DNA from: Lachnospiraceae bacterium | GTDB lineage: Bacteria; Bacillota; Clostridia; Lachnospirales; Anaerotignaceae | Reading direction: 5' to 3' | Assembly: GCA_910576545.1 (NCBI GenBank) | Contig: CAJTKM010000001.1 | Coordinates: 186,001-250,000, forward strand | Length of the DNA: 64,000 bases | Shown: in pieces, positions 15,775-23,933 of the stretch | Layout of the letters: every line of letters starts with the position of its first letter | Numbering within the stretch: the first letter of the stretch is position 1 | Made by a program: the position numbers and the translations under genes | The notes under the pieces: model-generated | Seen by the model: the letters and a program-made list of their open reading frames with translations, nothing else | Databases searched by the model: none | What the model was told of the DNA's origin: nothing

Positions 15775-17157
15775 ATGTCAAAAACAAAAAATACAGGGGA
15801 TTCTTTTCGGGCACTGCCTGTTCCGCAGGCAGTCCTGCGCAATGTCCTTCCGGCAATGGGTGTGATGCTGATGGTTCTGATTTATAACCTTGCGGATACG
15901 TTTTTTATCGGGCAGACACATGATGCGTATCAGGTTGCGGCGGTATCGCTGGCTACGCCGGTATTCCTGATTTTTATGTCAGTTGGTACGATATTTGGTG
16001 TCGGCGGCACGTCCGCCATCTCGCGGGCAATCGGTGCAGGACGGGAGGAGCACGCGAAAAAGCTCTGCTCGTTCTGCATGTGGATGTGCGTGGTTTCCGG
16101 CATAATACTTACCGGCGCGGCGCTGATTTTTATGGAGGACATTCTGACACTGATTGGCGCAAGCGGGGATACATGGGAGTATGCCCGCCGGTACCTCTCC
16201 ATTGTTGCTTTTGGCGGTACGTTCCAGATGATATCTACTTGTTTCTCCAATATCCTGCGTGCGGAAGGGCAGGCAGGGCGCGCCATGATGGGGCAGGTTA
16301 TCGGGAACCTGCTGAATATCGCGTTTGACCCATTGCTGATTTTCGGGCTGGGCTGGGAAATTTCCGGCGCGGCGACGGCAACGGTCATCGGGAGCGGCGC
16401 GGCGGCAATCTATTATATTCTGTATTTTCTGCGGGGAAAATCCGCGCTGAGTATTCAAATCAGGGATTTTACGGCAAAAGAAGGTATCTGCCGGAGTGTA
16501 CTGACGATTGGTATTCCCGGCGCGCTTGCGCCAGTGCTGATGAGCGTTTCGCAGATTATCATGAACAGCATGATGGCAGGATATGGCGATATGGCAGTTG
16601 CGGGGATTGGCGTAGCAATGAAGGTCACGATGATTACGGGAATGCTTTCAATGGGTATCGGGCAGGGTGTACAGCCGCTTTTGGGATACTGCATCGGCGC
16701 GAGGTTATGGGAGCGGTACAGTAAAATCCTGAGATTTTCCCTTGGTTTCGCTTTATTGCTGGGCGCGGCAATGACGGGGCTTTGCTGGCTGTTTACGGAG
16801 CAGATTGTCAGTGCGTTTCTGACAGATGCGGAGGCATTTTCGTATGCGGTCAGCTTCGCGCAGATTTTATTGAGCACAGGCGTGCTGTTCGGTGTGTTTT
16901 ATGTACTCAGCAATGCTTTGCAGGCGATGGGTGCGGCTCTGCCGTCTTTGGTTATCAATCTGAGCAGACAGGGACTGGTTTATATTCCGTCATTGTTTTT
17001 GCTGAGGGCGGCTCTGGGGGCAGAGGGACTTGTCTGGGCACAGCCTGCGGCAGATATCCTGTCCACACTGCTTGCGGCTGTCTTGTATCTGACAGCGGTT
17101 AGGGCAGGACAGAAAAGCAACGCCGCGAAAGCAGGACAGCGTGCTTTTGCGGAATAA
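15775..17157 (+). CDS. MATE family efflux transporter under MarR control
   Basis: A 460-residue MATE exporter: AVLRNVLPAMGVMLMVLIYN, NLADTFFIGQTHDAYQVAAVS and FGVGGTSAISRAIGAG match the family N-terminal half, and a second homologous half follows. The start is set by AAGGAGGAAATGATTT. It is the second gene of a marR-MATE pair, with MarR-box copies in its leader, the usual layout of a repressible multidrug pump. The ligand and exported compounds are unknown. Confidence 0.95.
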   Translation: MSKTKNTGDSFRALPVPQAVLRNVLPAMGVMLMVLIYNLADTFFIGQTHDAYQVAAVSLATPVFLIFMSVGTIFGVGGTSAISRAIGAGREEHAKKLCSFCMWMCVVSGIILTGAALIFMEDILTLIGASGDTWEYARRYLSIVAFGGTFQMISTCFSNILRAEGQAGRAMMGQVIGNLLNIAFDPLLIFGLGWEISGAATATVIGSGAAAIYYILYFLRGKSALSIQIRDFTAKEGICRSVLTIGIPGALAPVLMSVSQIIMNSMMAGYGDMAVAGIGVAMKVTMITGMLSMGIGQGVQPLLGYCIGARLWERYSKILRFSLGFALLLGAAMTGLCWLFTEQIVSAFLTDAEAFSYAVSFAQILLSTGVLFGVFYVLSNALQAMGAALPSLVINLSRQGLVYIPSLFLLRAALGAEGLVWAQPAADILSTLLAAVLYLTAVRAGQKSNAAKAGQRAFAE

Positions 17158-17164
17158 CAGAGTA

Positions 17165-17626
17165 TTATGCTTTTTTATTTGGTTTCTCCCTCCGGGGAAT
17201 CAGCTCAAAAAACGAATACGGCAGTACCAGAATCAGGATAGACCCGACGCCGATGGCCCCGGCGAGCTTCAATGCAAGCAGGGCGTTGGAATAGGTTTCC
17301 AATATGAAGCCCTGGATTGCCGCCTGCATAGCGTGATAGACTGCCATACCTGGTACAAGCGGCAGAATGCCGGGGATATGGTACAACGTGGAGGGAGCCT
17401 GCCTGTGGTAGGAGAGCAGGCGCGCAGCCAGAGTCACAGCGGCTGCGGCGGCAAGCGTTGCCGAAACGGCGTGATTGCTTTTTGCCATGAGCAGGGAATA
17501 AACGAGCCAGCCCAGCCCGCCGTTCAGCCCGCACCAGAACAGCTCTCGCCGAGGCGCGTTAAAAACAACGGAAAACGCCGCGCAGGCAAATGCGGATAAG
17601 ATGCTTTGCAGCAGAATTATTACCAT
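17165..17626 (-). CDS. ThrE-type exporter, small subunit (ThrE_2-like)
   Basis: A 153-residue protein with about four membrane helices, corresponding to the C-terminal part of threonine/serine exporter ThrE (DUF3815/ThrE_2). The motif IPGILPLVPGMAVYHAM is characteristic. It follows the larger partner by 16 bases and starts after GGGAGGGG, so the two form one operon and probably one transporter. The family exports threonine and serine in corynebacteria; the substrate here is inferred only. Confidence 0.9.
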   Translation of the reverse strand: MVIILLQSILSAFACAAFSVVFNAPRRELFWCGLNGGLGWLVYSLLMAKSNHAVSATLAAAAAVTLAARLLSYHRQAPSTLYHIPGILPLVPGMAVYHAMQAAIQGFILETYSNALLALKLAGAIGVGSILILVLPYSFFELIPRREKPNKKA

Positions 17627-17642
17627 TCAAACCCCTCCCTCA

Positions 17643-18392
17643 TTACGCAAACAGGCTCACGCCAAAGCCAACACCGCCCGCTATGGCAAAGGCAACCAGA
17701 AGTGCTTCGACCAGCTTGGAATTGCCGCTGATAAAATTCCCTTCCATGATATCGCGTATAGCGTTCGTCATTGTAATACCCGGCAGCAGCGGCATAATGC
17801 TGCCAACGATAATCATATCCATACCGGCGGAGGGCAGGATCCGGTGGAACAGGGAAGCTGCCACGCCAGAAAGAAATCCGCCCAGCAGGGAGGTGAAAAA
17901 ATATGGAGTCTGCCGCTGACCTAACAGTATAATCATGATCCCAATCAGTACGCCGCAGAAAAAAGCAGCCAGGCCGTCCGAGGGCGTGCCGTTCAGCACA
18001 ATGGTGAATCCGCCTGCGGCAATGCCGTAGCAGAATATCCGCAGGAGCGGAGAAAAGCTGGGCGCGTTGCGGATTTCCTCGATACGCTGTACCGTCTGCG
18101 CAAGGCAGAGCCTGCCGGAAACAAAGTCACGCGAAAGCGCATTGACTTCGCAGATTTTCTGGAAATTCACAGAACGGCTGTGAACACCGCGCGTCAGCGT
18201 CAGGGAGCCTCTTTTTTCGCTGGGAAGGCTGACAATGAGCAGTGTGGACATCGCCAGAGCCTCCGCCTCTGTGTTATGGGATACAGAAAGGATATGATGC
18301 ATGGTATCCTCTACACGGTGCGTTTCTGCGCCGGAGGTCAGCATGATTTCGCCTGCGTCAAGCGCAAGTTTCAGCAACGCATTTTCATCCAT
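17643..18392 (-). CDS. ThrE-type exporter, large subunit (DUF1212)
   Basis: A 249-residue protein: a cytoplasmic N-terminal region (residues 1-110) with the family motif GAETHRVEDTM, followed by about five helices with GSIMPLLPGITMTNAIRD. This is the DUF1212/ThrE family. The start is preceded by AAGGAGGCGGATTTT. Split two-gene versions with the small ThrE_2 protein are common in Firmicutes, where single-gene ThrE carries both parts. Confidence 0.92.
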   Translation of the reverse strand: MDENALLKLALDAGEIMLTSGAETHRVEDTMHHILSVSHNTEAEALAMSTLLIVSLPSEKRGSLTLTRGVHSRSVNFQKICEVNALSRDFVSGRLCLAQTVQRIEEIRNAPSFSPLLRIFCYGIAAGGFTIVLNGTPSDGLAAFFCGVLIGIMIILLGQRQTPYFFTSLLGGFLSGVAASLFHRILPSAGMDMIIVGSIMPLLPGITMTNAIRDIMEGNFISGNSKLVEALLVAFAIAGGVGFGVSLFA

Positions 18393-18611
18393 AAAATCCG
18401 CCTCCTTGTTCTCTGAAAATGGGTGAATCTGCCATAGCAGAAAATTATGATATCACATCATACCACATCGTTCTGTTAAAATCCAGTTTTATCTTGCAGT
18501 TTCCGCAGTTCTTTTTCGACAGGAGAAACGCAGACGCCAGAACTTTCAGACAGGATTTGCCCGTTTCTCTGGCGGAACATATGGTCTGTCCTGTGCATTT
18601 CGGGTGGTATC

Positions 18612-18620
18612 TGGTATAAT
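18612..18620 (+). promoter_or_regulatory. Extended -10 promoter of the PHP gene
   Basis: TGGTATAAT at 18612-18620 lies about 35 bases before the start codon. The -35 region is poor. Confidence 0.6.
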
Positions 18621-18655
18621 ATGTGGTATAAAGTCTTTACAGAAAGGGTGAGGAT

Positions 18656-19522
18656 ATGTCTTTTATTGATCTGCATACACATTCTTATTGTTCAGATGGC
18701 ACGTTTTCGCCGGAAGGCATTGTATTGCTGGCGAAAAAAGAAGGGTTTTCGGCCGTTGCCCTGACAGACCATGATACCATTGACGGAATTGCCCTTTTTA
18801 TGGAGGCGGGCGCGAAGCATGGCGTGGAAACTGTGCCCGGCGTAGAATTTGCCGCGCTCTGGCCGAAGTACAGCCGTCCGGAAATCCATATTGTCGGGCT
18901 TGGGTTTGACCCCTCCGCCCCTGTTTTGCAGGAGCGCATGGAGGAAATCCGCGAAAGCCGCAGTCGGCGCAATGAAAAAATGGCGCGGAAGCTGACAGCC
19001 GCCGGACTGCCTGTTACGCTGGAGGAGGTTGCCGCGAATGCGGGCGGCGAAATCATTACGCGGGCGCATTTTGCCAATGTCCTGCTGGAAAAAGGCTATA
19101 TCAAAACACGGAAGGACGCTTTTTTCCGCTATCTTTCGCCGGGCATGCCGGGCTATGCGGAGCGCGAATTTCTTACGCCTGCCCGTTGTATCCAGACAAT
19201 TAAGCAGGCAGGGGGCGCGGCGGTTCTTGCGCACCCGACGCTGTACGCCCTTTCGGAAACACAGCTTGAGGAGCTTTGCCGGGAGCTTGCTTCCGAAGGC
19301 CTGGACGGTATGGAATGCATGTATTCCACTTATACGCCCGCGCAGACAAAAGCAATGAGGCGGCTTGCAGCGCGTGTGGGGCTCCTGCCCTCTGGCGGCA
19401 GTGATTTTCATGGGGAAAACAAGCCTGATATACATCTGGGACGCGGACTTGGGAAGCTGAGAATCCCTTACGAGTATTGGGAGGCATTCAAACGGTGTAC
19501 CTTGCGTGCGTATGAACGTTAA
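18656..19522 (+). CDS. PHP domain phosphoesterase
   Basis: A 288-residue PHP-family protein. IDLHTHSYCSDGTFSPEGIV (residues 4-23), ALTDHDTIDGI (about 36-46), a central insertion, AVLAHPT and GGSDFHGENKP provide the metal-binding His/Asp set of the YciV/RNase AM-like group, which removes phosphates from 3',5'-bisphosphonucleotides or acts on short RNA 5' ends. The start follows AAAGGGTGAGGAT. It stands alone. The exact substrate is inferred from the family. Confidence 0.92.
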   Translation: MSFIDLHTHSYCSDGTFSPEGIVLLAKKEGFSAVALTDHDTIDGIALFMEAGAKHGVETVPGVEFAALWPKYSRPEIHIVGLGFDPSAPVLQERMEEIRESRSRRNEKMARKLTAAGLPVTLEEVAANAGGEIITRAHFANVLLEKGYIKTRKDAFFRYLSPGMPGYAEREFLTPARCIQTIKQAGGAAVLAHPTLYALSETQLEELCRELASEGLDGMECMYSTYTPAQTKAMRRLAARVGLLPSGGSDFHGENKPDIHLGRGLGKLRIPYEYWEAFKRCTLRAYER

Positions 19523-19556
19523 GAAAAACATTTTGCTTTCTAAAAATATTCTTTTG

Positions 19557-19565
19557 TGGTATGAT
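19557..19565 (+). promoter_or_regulatory. Extended -10 promoter of the FAH-family gene
   Basis: TGGTATGAT lies about 47 bases before the start codon. Confidence 0.5.
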
Positions 19566-19611
19566 AAAGGATAAGCATTTATTCTGCCAGATAAAGGAGG
19601 CTTTCCGAATC

Positions 19612-20490
19612 ATGAAACTTTTAACATACACCTATGCCGGCAATGAAGCCGTCGGCGTATTGAAAAACGATGGCTCTGAGGTCGTTCCGGTAAACTATTT
19701 GGGCTGGGGCGTTGCGGATATGAATGAATTTTTAAGCTGCGCCACGCCTGAAAAGCTGGAAAAGCTGGACCGCAACAAAGAACTGATGGAAGGGATCCCA
19801 TTCAGCGATGTAAAGCTGCTTGCGCCGATTCCGTTTCCCAGACAGGACGTGATTTGTCTGGGCATCAATTATTACGCGCACGCGGAGGAAGCCGCGCGGT
19901 TCCACGATGAAGCTTTTGGCGGAGAACGCCCTGTGCCGATTTATTTTTCCAAGCGGGTGAACCGTGCCGTTGCGGACGGAGAGGAAATTGACGGGCATTT
20001 CGACATTGTGGAGGGGCTGGACTACGAAGCGGAACTTGCGGTTATTATTGGGAAGGATGCGAAAAATGTCGCGGAGAGCGATGTGTTTGAATATGTATTC
20101 GGCTATACGGTTTTGAATGATATCAGCGCGCGGAATTTGCAGACCGCGCATAAACAGTGGTATTTCGGCAAGGGTCTGGACGATTTCACGCCTGTTGGGC
20201 CATGGATTGTAACAAAAAATGAATTTGAGAACCCGCCCGCGCTGGCAATCCGTTCCTATATCAATGGAGAATTGCGGCAGGACAGCAATACAGGGCTGAT
20301 GATTAACGGCATTGCAAAGGTTATCAGCGAGCTTTCGCAGGGCATGACATTACAGGCGGGAACGATTATCGCTATGGGAACGCCCGCAGGGGTCGGCATG
20401 GGCTTTGAACCGCCGAAATTTATGAAGCAGGGCGATGTGGTGAAGTGCGAGATTGAGGGCATCGGGACGCTGACGAATACGGTGAGGTAA
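19612..20490 (+). CDS. Fumarylacetoacetate hydrolase family protein
   Basis: A 292-residue FAH-superfamily enzyme. It has the ICLGINYYAHAEEA segment, then LDYEAELAVIIGKDA with the metal-binding Glu-x-Glu, TVLNDISARNLQ, and FTPVGPWIVT. Members hydrolyse or decarboxylate acylpyruvates and 2-oxo-diacids. The ATG at 19612 has AAAGGAGG upstream; an earlier ATG at 19561 does not. No catabolic operon surrounds it, so the substrate is open. Confidence 0.94.
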   Translation: MKLLTYTYAGNEAVGVLKNDGSEVVPVNYLGWGVADMNEFLSCATPEKLEKLDRNKELMEGIPFSDVKLLAPIPFPRQDVICLGINYYAHAEEAARFHDEAFGGERPVPIYFSKRVNRAVADGEEIDGHFDIVEGLDYEAELAVIIGKDAKNVAESDVFEYVFGYTVLNDISARNLQTAHKQWYFGKGLDDFTPVGPWIVTKNEFENPPALAIRSYINGELRQDSNTGLMINGIAKVISELSQGMTLQAGTIIAMGTPAGVGMGFEPPKFMKQGDVVKCEIEGIGTLTNTVR

Positions 20491-20494
20491 AAAG

Positions 20495-20583
20495 AGCCTT
20501 GGAGGCTCTGCCTCCAAACCTCCGCAAGGGCTTGCCAGCCCTTGACCCGGATTGCCGCCGTGCTTGCCGCACGGCGGAGGGAA
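20495..20583 (-). repeat. Dispersed palindromic repeat, copy 4 (reverse)
   Basis: On the minus strand: CCGCCGTGCGG/CCGCACGGCGG-type hairpin, GGGTCAAGGGCT/AGCCCTTGCGGAGG, then GGAGGC/GCCTCC and AAGG. It lies between the FAH gene and the first small membrane protein gene. Confidence 0.75.
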
Positions 20584-20604
20584 CAAGAGAGAGGAAAAGA
20601 AAAT

Positions 20605-20796
20605 ATGAGGGCATTTTATATCTTGATTTTGGTAATTGCACTGGGCGGGCTGATAGGGTCGCTTTTGCGGGCGGCTGAGGCAATCGCCAATGCGGCAGTA
20701 AGGGGTGAAAAAGCCGAATATACGGCAGAACTGGTCACAGCGGTTTTTTCCGCACTGGTCTGTATTTTCATGATTTCAAATATTTGGCCGATATAA
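20605..20796 (+). CDS. Small membrane protein, tandem family member 1
   Basis: A 63-residue protein with hydrophobic segments at about residues 4-21 and 44-61, joined by a short polar region EAIANAAVRGEKAEY. The same core (E-x-I-A-N-A-A-x-x-G-E-K-A) recurs in the next gene, so the two are paralogues. The start follows AGAGGAAAAGAAAAT. No known family is recognised. Its position as first of three similar small genes suggests a multi-subunit membrane assembly, but that is speculation. Confidence 0.7.
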   Translation: MRAFYILILVIALGGLIGSLLRAAEAIANAAVRGEKAEYTAELVTAVFSALVCIFMISNIWPI

Positions 20797-20815
20797 TAGA
20801 AAAGGGGGCTGGGTA

Positions 20816-21024
20816 ATGTTTTTTTCTATCTTGTACTTTTGCTGGTGTCTGCTTATGGGCTGGTTACCTCCCCGCTGAAGGCGGTTGAAAAAATTGCCAA
20901 CGCAGCCGCAAAAGGCGAAAAAGCAGGATATGCAGGGAATGTCATTGTCGCAATGATTTCCCTTCTGGTGTTTATCTGGAGCTGTTATGCGGTATTTGTG
21001 CTGATATTTGGAATTGGAAGATAA
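20816..21024 (+). pseudogene. Small membrane protein, tandem member 2, frameshifted in a T7 tract
   Basis: AAAAGGGGGCTGGGTA precedes an ATG at 20816, but that frame stops after 20 codons. The coding frame resumes one base off, giving FYLVLLLVSAYGLV, then PLKAVEKIANAAAKGEKAGY and a second helix. Adding one T to the T7 run right after the ATG (20819-20825) restores a 69-residue protein. Its F4-Y5 and E25 then align with the same residues in member 1. The gene is broken, phase-variable or mis-sequenced. A TTG at 20839 could give a shorter product, but it lacks a ribosome binding site. Confidence 0.65.
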
Positions 21025-21052
21025 TCCCGCAGGGAAAAGGAGTACTGATGAA

Positions 21053-21265
21053 ATGATTTTTGTTGCAGTTCTGGGATTTTTGATTTTACTGTTGTTGGCC
21101 AGCTGGTTTGTGTTTGCCCTGCTTGGGGCGGTGGAGAAAATTGTGCGCGGCGTGCATGACGGCACGCCGGAGGATAAAATTGACGTAAACAGCGAAGGCA
21201 TACAGGCGGCAGCCGCATTGTCGCTCCTGTTCGGCATATTGATTTGGTTTGCTTCCCGCTGGTGA
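21053..21265 (+). CDS. Small membrane protein, tandem family member 3
   Basis: A 70-residue protein with helices at about residues 2-25 and 50-66 and a central LLGAVEKIVRGVHDGTPEDK that matches the AVEKIANAA core of member 2 in position and in part. It is the most diverged of the three. The start follows AAAAGGAGTACTGATGAA. Spacing of 28 bases from member 2 suggests one operon. Function is unknown. Confidence 0.65.
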   Translation: MIFVAVLGFLILLLLASWFVFALLGAVEKIVRGVHDGTPEDKIDVNSEGIQAAAALSLLFGILIWFASRW

Positions 21266-21298
21266 CAGAATCCCCGCGGAAATACAGTTTTCAAACAA

Positions 21299-21354
21299 AA
21301 GGGTCAAGGGGCGTGCCCCTTGCAGGGTGCGGGACAGAGTCCCGTGGTCTTTAG
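21299..21354 (+). repeat. Dispersed palindromic repeat, copy 5
   Basis: GGGTCAAGGGGC/GCCCCTTGCAGG, then GGGAC/GTCCC and GTGGTCTTT. The first hairpin module is absent. It ends about 10 bases before the wecB ribosome binding site. Confidence 0.8.
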
Positions 21355-21377
21355 GTTTTTATTAAGGAGATTGCATC

Positions 21378-23324
21378 ATGGAGAATATAAAAGTAATGAG
21401 CGTGTTCGGCACGCGGCCGGAGGCCATTAAAATGGCTCCGCTCGTAAAACAGCTGGAAAAAACGCCAGGAATCGAAAGTATCGTCTGCGTTACGGCACAG
21501 CACAGAGAAATGCTCGACCAGGTGCTGGAGATCTTTGACCTGCACCCCCAGTATGACCTGAATATCATGCAGAGCCGCCAGACGCTTGCGGGCATCACCA
21601 CCCGCGCCCTGACAGGGCTGGAGGAGGTCATCTCAAAAGAAAAGCCGGACCTTGTACTTGTGCATGGCGATACCTCTACAACGTTTGCAGGGGCACTGGC
21701 GGCGTATTATAATCAGGTAAAAGTCGGGCATGTCGAGGCGGGCCTGCGTACTTACAACAAATATGAACCTTTTCCGGAGGAAATGAACCGCCGCCTGACA
21801 GGGGCTTTGACAGACCTGCATTTTGCGCCGACGCCTTTGGCGAAAGAGCATCTGCTCCGCGAAAACATTCCGGCGGACAGCATTTTTATCACAGGAAATA
21901 CCGTCATTGATGCTTTGGCGCACACCATTGAGCCGAATTACGTTTTTTCGGAGGAAACGCTGAATAAAATTGACTTTGAAAACAAACGCGTACTTGCAGT
22001 AACGGCGCACAGGCGGGAAAACCTTGGCGAACCCCTGCAAAATATCTGCCGCGCATTGCTGCGGCTGGTGGAGGACTATTCCGATACGGAGGTCGTTTAT
22101 GCGGTGCATAAAAATCCCGCTGTATGGGAGCCTGTGCATGAAATGCTGGGGAGCCATCCCCGTATTCATCTGACGGAGCCGTTAAATTTGAAGGATATGC
22201 ATAACCTGATGAGCCGTTCCTGTTTGGTGCTGACGGACAGCGGCGGTTTGCAGGAGGAAGTTCCCTCTATGGGCAAGCCTGTGCTTGTGCTCCGCAACGT
22301 GACGGAACGACCGGAAGGCGTGGAGGCAGGCACGCTGAAGCTGGCGGGAACGGACGAAGAAACTATTTTTCGTATGGCAAAAGAGCTTTTGGACAATAAG
22401 GCGGCGTATGACAAAATGGCGGAGACCCGCAATCCTTTCGGGGACGGACAGGCCAGCCGCCGTATCGTGGAAAGCATTTTATTTGCTTTCGGGAAACGTG
22501 ATATCCGCCCGAAGGAATATAGATATGATGTTGGAAATGGCGATTGCAAAAAGGAGGCAAAAACAATGAAGGAAGAACGTATGGCAATTCTGAATATGCT
22601 GGAAAAAGGAATCATTTCGGTAGACGAGGCGGACCGCCTGCTGAACACCCTGCATAACGGCATGGGACTGGAAAAGGACGGTATCGGCAGGGCTGTTGGC
22701 AGTGCGCTGGAAAAGGCGGGAGCTGCACTCAGCTCCGTTGCGAAAACGGTAAGTGAAAAGGCGCAGCCCGTTGTAAAATCCGCGGCGGAAAAGGTTTCCG
22801 ATAAGGCGGACGAGATGCAGCCCAGAATGCGTAGTGCGGCGTTCCGCATGACGGAAAAAATTGCCGATAAGGCGGAAGAAATACATCCCAAAATGCGCAG
22901 CGCGGCATTCCGCGTGAATGAAAAAGCGCACGCTTTCAAGGAGGATATGGACGCCTACCGCGAAAAGCTGAAAGAAAAACGCAGCCGCAATGTGGAGGAG
23001 GACTGGGACGATATTGACATGGAGGAACTGGACTTCGAGGAAAACGCAGAAAACAAACAGGGCGGCAGTTTTATGGAAACCGTCAACAGTGTATTGGATG
23101 ACATGGTGAAGGCTGGATTCGCAAAAGGCGTGTCGGCTAAAGAGGAAGAAGAAAAGGTTTCCCCTGAAGTAGAAGGCTATCTGAAAGGCGTGGAAAATGT
23201 GCTGGACGCGGTGCAGACGCAGATGGAGCAAATTGATGAAGCAGAAAATTTCCTGAAATCCGCATTCGGTGACGTTGACCCAAGCGAATGGGAAGATGAT
23301 GAGGAAGAAAAGCCGGAAGAATAA
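21378..23324 (+). CDS. wecB: UDP-GlcNAc 2-epimerase fused in frame to a SHOCT-like repeat protein
   Basis: Residues 1 to about 385 are a complete non-hydrolysing UDP-N-acetylglucosamine 2-epimerase, which makes UDP-ManNAc for cell-surface polymers (VFGTRPEAIKMAPL, GHVEAGLRTYNKYEPFPEE, TDSGGLQEEVPS). The frame then continues without a stop into a 252-residue protein. An internal ATG at residue 397 (22566) has AAAAAGGAGG eight bases before it, so the second part may be translated on its own. In the +1 frame a TGA overlaps this ATG, the pattern of two coupled genes. A lost stop or a frameshift near the wecB end is therefore possible. Total length is 648 residues, against 370-390 for the family. 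Confidence 0.9.
   Translation: MENIKVMSVFGTRPEAIKMAPLVKQLEKTPGIESIVCVTAQHREMLDQVLEIFDLHPQYDLNIMQSRQTLAGITTRALTGLEEVISKEKPDLVLVHGDTSTTFAGALAAYYNQVKVGHVEAGLRTYNKYEPFPEEMNRRLTGALTDLHFAPTPLAKEHLLRENIPADSIFITGNTVIDALAHTIEPNYVFSEETLNKIDFENKRVLAVTAHRRENLGEPLQNICRALLRLVEDYSDTEVVYAVHKNPAVWEPVHEMLGSHPRIHLTEPLNLKDMHNLMSRSCLVLTDSGGLQEEVPSMGKPVLVLRNVTERPEGVEAGTLKLAGTDEETIFRMAKELLDNKAAYDKMAETRNPFGDGQASRRIVESILFAFGKRDIRPKEYRYDVGNGDCKKEAKTMKEERMAILNMLEKGIISVDEADRLLNTLHNGMGLEKDGIGRAVGSALEKAGAALSSVAKTVSEKAQPVVKSAAEKVSDKADEMQPRMRSAAFRMTEKIADKAEEIHPKMRSAAFRVNEKAHAFKEDMDAYREKLKEKRSRNVEEDWDDIDMEELDFEENAENKQGGSFMETVNSVLDDMVKAGFAKGVSAKEEEEKVSPEVEGYLKGVENVLDAVQTQMEQIDEAENFLKSAFGDVDPSEWEDDEEEKPEE
22566..23324 (+). CDS. 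Probable separate product: SHOCT-like domain with 22-residue amphipathic repeats
   Basis: Starting at the internal ATG, residues 1-32 (EERMAILNMLEKGIISVDEA) resemble the SHOCT-like/YvlB N-terminal helix pair. Then comes a helical stretch with two direct 22-residue repeats. In the whole frame they occupy residues 471-492 and 493-514, both reading EK..DKA(D/E)E..P(R/K)MRSAAFR, encoded at 22788-22853 and 22854-22919. The C-terminal half is strongly acidic. The repeat looks like an apolipoprotein-type amphipathic helix that could lie on a membrane. A role in the envelope is inferred from this and from the wecB linkage. Confidence 0.55.
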   Translation: MKEERMAILNMLEKGIISVDEADRLLNTLHNGMGLEKDGIGRAVGSALEKAGAALSSVAKTVSEKAQPVVKSAAEKVSDKADEMQPRMRSAAFRMTEKIADKAEEIHPKMRSAAFRVNEKAHAFKEDMDAYREKLKEKRSRNVEEDWDDIDMEELDFEENAENKQGGSFMETVNSVLDDMVKAGFAKGVSAKEEEEKVSPEVEGYLKGVENVLDAVQTQMEQIDEAENFLKSAFGDVDPSEWEDDEEEKPEE

Positions 23325-23398
23325 AGACTTGAAAGGGGCAGCAAAACGGGCAGACTTGAAGGATATCAAATAGGTTCTCATGAGAGGAGATGACTCCC

Positions 23399-23761
23399 GT
23401 GCAGGATAAGGATAAATATATTCCCGGAGAGGAAAGAGAAGACCCGCCTATCGGGCTTTACAAAATCGTAAAGATGGACGGCGGCGCGCCGAAAATAAAA
23501 TTTGACGATCCATTTGGGGAGAGCAAAAAGCCTGAGGAGCCGCAGCAGGAGGAAGAGGCCCGGCCTGAGGAGGAAGAAGCCCGGCAGCCTCCTGTGGAGG
23601 AAAAAGAGATTGAGTTTCTCAGGGCGGAGCGTGCTGTGCTGGAACAGATGATACAGGCTGCTACAAGCCCGCTCTGGGAGGACATGGAGGATGAGGACGA
23701 GGACGATGAACCGGAAAAAGAACCGAGAAAAAAGGAGCGCCGGAAACCTGCGATACGCTGA
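23399..23761 (+). CDS. Acidic low-complexity protein
   Basis: A 120-residue very acidic protein (GEEREDPPIGLYKIV near the start, then long Glu/Asp/Pro runs and a basic tail KKERRKPAIR). I place the start at the GTG at 23399, nine bases after AGAGGAG. The ATG at 23390 touches that site and cannot use it. A strong terminator follows, so it closes the wecB operon. No family is recognised. Confidence 0.65.
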   Translation: MQDKDKYIPGEEREDPPIGLYKIVKMDGGAPKIKFDDPFGESKKPEEPQQEEEARPEEEEARQPPVEEKEIEFLRAERAVLEQMIQAATSPLWEDMEDEDEDDEPEKEPRKKERRKPAIR

Positions 23762-23804
23762 ACAGGCGGAACGAGCATAATATAGGGAATATTGTCAGAA
23801 ACAG

Positions 23805-23830
23805 GCGGGAGTGGAAAACTCCCGCTTTTT
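23805..23830 (+). terminator. Intrinsic terminator of the wecB operon
   Basis: GCGGGAGT pairs with ACTCCCGC around GGAAA, followed by TTTTT. Confidence 0.92.
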
Positions 23831-23871
23831 ATGCTTTTTTGTGGAATACAGGTGGTTTTTACAAGAAAGGC

Positions 23872-23900
23872 TTGACTTTCCTGTTGTGGTATGGTATGAA
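23872..23900 (+). promoter_or_regulatory. Promoter of the lysine riboswitch transcript
   Basis: TTGACT (23872-23877), 17-bp spacer, TATGAA (23895-23900) with an upstream TGG extension. Confidence 0.7.
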
Positions 23901-23933
23901 TGAAGAATAGGTTGGGCTTTGCCTGACAATAAC

